From assembly GCA_027625915.1 (NCBI GenBank), contig JANTQA010000008.1, forward strand, positions 5,821,501 to 5,885,500: 64,000 nucleotides of DNA, given 5' to 3'. Shown piece after piece: positions 61,068 through 64,000 of this stretch. Below the pieces are notes generated by a model. That model was given only the letters and a program-made list of their open reading frames with translations. It was not told where the DNA came from and searched no databases. The position numbers and the translations under genes are program-made. This DNA comes from Anaeramoeba flamelloides. Lineage: Eukaryota > Metamonada > Anaeramoebidae. Each line of letters begins with the position of its first letter. Positions within the stretch are counted from its first letter, which is position 1.

Positions 61068-61692
61068 TGGACCATGACTCAAATAACTCTAAAAAATCTA
61101 TTAAAAATCTTATTCCACAATAAATTATTACATTTTTTATCAAAGATCAAAATAAAAAAAATTTGAAATTTTTTTTTTTTAAAAAAAATACCTTAACCAA
61201 ATCTAAAAATAGAAACTCGAAAAAATAATAGTATTCAGATTATAATTAATATTAATCTTTAGAACTTTCCAAAAGTAACTATTTTTTTTATTTTTTAATT
61301 TCAAAGATTAACAAATAATCATCAACTTAATTACCCAAAAACTGATTAGTTTTGTTTTCTCCCTTATAAGACTAATTCTAATATCAATATATTTCACAGA
61401 TTTCAGAATTAATTGGACAGAAAAATCTCTTGGGTTAATTTTTTAATTTTTTTTAAAAAAATCGATTTTTTAGATATTAAAATTCCTTTCACCACAAATT
61501 TTTAGAAAGATATTTTGCAACTTTGGAGTCTGAATATTGATAATTAGGTCTTTAAATTTTTCTCAGAAATGCAAATTTTTCTGAAATTCTGGTTTTTTTT
61601 ACTAATACAAAAATCAAATTTAATTGATGAGATTAACAATTATTACTACTTGAATTAAGGAATTTTTTATAGATATTTGAACCATGTCTCAC
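61068..61692 (+). repeat. Family D dispersed repeat, copy 3
   Basis: It starts at GGACCATGACTCAAATAAC and ends near ATTTGAACCATGTCTC. Interior blocks AATCTAAAAATAGAAACTCG, CTAATTCTAATATCAATATA and GAGTCTGAATATTGATAATT match copies 1 and 2 in order. Similarity begins slightly upstream at GTCACCATATATTTC. Confidence 0.65.
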
Positions 61693-63082
61693 TAATGTAA
61701 TTTAGGCCTAATAAGAACATACTTTGTTCTTGAGAATCTCCTTGGTTGATGATAATCCCTTAAACCATGAAAAATCCACACAATTGATTTTAAAGAAATA
61801 TCACAATAATAATTAATTGGTCTTTTTTTCAACAGTTACTTTGAAATAAATTTCAAATTTGTTTTAACAAGGTAATAAGAATGGTATGAGAAACAATAAA
61901 TTCACATCTCTGAAATAATATGGAATAATGGTTTGGAAAAAATCTGAATTTTTGAAACAGGGAAAGTGAGTCACATAGTTTTTCGTTCTTGTTATCGAAA
62001 TATGGTTTTTAAGAAACCAACACAAAGAAATATCAATTTCTTTATTGTTTGACACTCTCTTGTCAAACAGAAACAAAACAATTTTATAATTCGGAATTTT
62101 AATTTATTTTTAGTTTGAAACATCTTATTGATTGATATCTGTATTTAAAGACAGCAAATTGGCTATAATTTGCCATTAGCCATTCTGTTTTTATTCGCTA
62201 AACAAGAAAAATTCAATTGTCAATGGAAAATTGTACAAAGATTTTTCAAAATCTCCATTCTTCGAATTGTCTGACCTTAAGTTTTTAGTACTTGGTGGTT
62301 TGGTACAAATACAAAGAAAATTTAACAAAAAGATGAGTATCCTTAAAAGATTTAAAATAATTCAAACTTTTACAAAAAAAAAATTTTTATAACAAAAAAT
62401 AATAGATCAATTTTCTCAGACGATTTAAATCAACAAAAATCCTTATTGAGCAATGTTATACAATTTTTTGGAAAAAAATATTCGTGCTCTAATTTAGTAG
62501 AGTTAATTTAAAAGGAAAGGAATTTTGGAAGGTTCTTTAAAAGACTAGTAAACAATTTATAAGAGTTACAGTCATTCAGTTAAAGGTAAAAAATGTGCAA
62601 TTAGAAATTTTTAAATTGAAGGGATCATTTTCGAAAATAAATTTGTAACTGAACTTACAACTATGAAAAAACAAATACGCCCTACTCGAGTGATCATTTG
62701 AATTGTCTTCTCTCAAAATAAAAAAAAAATGATAATAAAAATTCTTGAAAAAGAAAAATTTGTATTTACCCTTTGTCTTAAAAAATTAGTATCAACCTGT
62801 ATTTTAAATGTCACCTCATTGAAAAGAATCTTTAAAAAAATATGTTCTTCTTGAATTTGAGAAAATCTTCAATTATTTAGAATTTCACTGATATAAAGAC
62901 AAAGAGCATTGAAAAGAATTCTTACAACTATACTTCACATTCCTGGGAATTTAATAAAACAACAAAAGACAAAAATCATTTCTTTTCAAAATAAAAATTA
63001 CACAGCCATATTTTAAAAATTTTTTCCTTTTTTTCATTCTCAAATTTATTTTTTTTTTTGAACGACAATAAAATTGAGTTAG

Positions 63083-64000
63083 ATGTTTCCCTTTACTAAA
63101 CAAATAAGTGACCAAAATCCCCGAAAATTAATCGAAAATTGTATCCATTCAATTCATTCACAAAAAACCAAGCCACTTTTCACCGAAGAGGAATTGGGGT
63201 GTTTGATTAATGGCAATTTAGAGTATGTTAAAAGGCTAGTAAATGTTACCAATGTGAATAGTTATATCGGAAAAGTTGGTCAATTGGTTTGTGGTGAAAT
63301 CAATATCTTTCATTTTTTGTCAAAATATAACCCAAAGCCTGAATTAATTAAATACCTTTTAGATATTGGCGGAGATGTTGAGAAACGTGACTGCTTTGGT
63401 AACACATCCTTGTCCATTGCCTGTACAAACCCACGTTTACGATTGGTAACGGTCCATTACTTTGTGAGTGCTGGAACAAACTTGAATGCCAAAAACAAGT
63501 TTAATTCGACAGCGCTGCATCATTTGTGCTCTTCACAAAACCCCAATTTACAGATGATCGATTTTTTAGTCAAAAACGGCGCAAACGTCAACTGTTCAGA
63601 CTTGCTGAACGGTGTCCCTTTAGACTACATTTTGTCGAGAAAGGTTTTGAATTTTCCGATCATCCAATATTTGATCGAAAATGGTCTCAAGCAACAACAA
63701 CCACAAGGGCAACAAAAAAATGAAAAACAACAACAAAATGAAAATGAAAAAGATTTTAACGACGACAACACTGATGAAGACGAAGATGAAGATGAAAATG
63801 ATAATGATAATGAAAATGTGAATGAGAATGAGAATGAGAATGATAATGATAATGAAAGTGACCAACATTCGTGTATTTGTGAAAATGAAGAATTGAGCCG
63901 GGAATTAATCGATCAATTAATCTCAAAAAAAGACATTATCCAAACAACTCAAACCATTCAAAACATTTTATTAAGATTCTTCTGTCGGCACAACCATATC
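63083..64000 (+). CDS. Ankyrin repeat protein, 5' part
   Basis: The frame is open from an ATG at 63083 to the window edge (306 codons), so the gene is partial. Residues about 28-70 are a helical lead-in (FTEEELGCLINGNLEYVKRL). About 70-215 are ankyrin repeats (ELIKYLLDIGGDVEKRDCFG, NTSLSIACTNPRLRLVTVHY, STALHHLCSSQNPNLQMIDF, FPIIQYLIENG). A Gln- then Asp/Glu/Asn-rich acidic linker follows at about 215-265, then SCICENEELSRELIDQLISK, which may begin another domain. Base composition is much less AT-biased than the flanks, as for the frataxin and TMEM26-like genes. The function cannot be told from this part; in such protists ankyrin repeats often precede BTB or kinase-like domains, which would have to be looked for beyond the edge. 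Confidence 0.85.
   Translation, partial: MFPFTKQISDQNPRKLIENCIHSIHSQKTKPLFTEEELGCLINGNLEYVKRLVNVTNVNSYIGKVGQLVCGEINIFHFLSKYNPKPELIKYLLDIGGDVEKRDCFGNTSLSIACTNPRLRLVTVHYFVSAGTNLNAKNKFNSTALHHLCSSQNPNLQMIDFLVKNGANVNCSDLLNGVPLDYILSRKVLNFPIIQYLIENGLKQQQPQGQQKNEKQQQNENEKDFNDDNTDEDEDEDENDNDNENVNENENENDNDNESDQHSCICENEELSRELIDQLISKKDIIQTTQTIQNILLRFFCRHNHI

Larger units (their letters stand above)
58078..63082. other. Intergenic region between divergent TMEM26-like and ankyrin genes
   Basis: About 5 kb without a gene. It contains an (AT)n run near 60836-60858, a family D element (61068-61692) and homopolymers. Promoters for both flanking genes should lie here; no motif stands out. Confidence 0.6.

Overview
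The window is a strongly AT-rich, gene-poor stretch of a nuclear genome from a free-living protist. Four things point that way: spliceosomal GT-AG introns, very long homopolymer and Asn/Lys-codon tracts, standard TAA/TAG stops, and abundant small inverted-repeat transposons. The domain mix (ankyrin-TBC, ankyrin, peptidase T, frataxin, TMEM26-like, Asn-rich proteins) together with kilobase-sized introns and intergenic regions suggests an amoeboid protist of the Anaeramoeba kind. That taxonomic guess comes from gene content and style only; a dictyostelid is less likely because its introns and spacers are normally short.

Genes from left to right. (1) 2-715 (+): the 3' end of a cytosolic 5'-nucleotidase / NT5DC-type HAD protein, cut by the window edge. 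(2) 12237-21032 (-): a seven-exon gene for an 832-residue protein with about 16 ankyrin repeats followed by a Bub2/Cdc16-type TBC Rab-GAP domain. I reconstructed it exon by exon with GT-AG phase-0 junctions. (3) 27157-27633 (+): frataxin, single exon. (4) 32913-42890 (+): an ST7-like TPR region, an Ser/Asp/Asn-rich tract, a second TPR block, two RRM-like domains and long Asn/Lys/Gln-rich tracts. It has a 3.16 kb intron and one apparent +1 frame change near 37715. (5) 45924-51031 (-): peptidase T, a family best known from bacteria, split by a 3.8 kb intron within its metal-ligand motif. (6) 55705-58077 (-): a 790-residue polytopic membrane protein resembling two TMEM26-like units in tandem. (7) 63083-64000 (+): the 5' part of another ankyrin protein, cut by the right edge. 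The genes do not form an obvious pathway or cluster.

The rest is repeat-rich intergenic and intronic DNA. I can define several families by eye. Non-LTR (LINE) retrotransposon remnants share a conserved 3' tail at about 1.04-1.43 kb (inverted), 19.84-19.97 kb and 30.56-31.44 kb. A decayed Tc1/mariner element with transposase fragments lies at 28.63-29.66 kb. Several MITE-like inverted-repeat families, named A to F here, lie in intergenic DNA and inside introns, in places nested in one another. Two long fold-back structures occur at 4.95-5.41 and 53.83-54.24 kb, and a near-perfect 76 bp palindrome at 34.08-34.16 kb.

I found no convincing tRNA, rRNA, CRISPR or operon. The most notable biology is the ankyrin-TBC fusion built from exons sized in 33-codon ankyrin units, the ST7-TPR-RRM protein with its frame change, the intron-bearing peptidase T, the double TMEM26-like protein, and the nested MITE/Tc1/LINE landscape. 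All calls are by reading alone; no alignment or database search was run.
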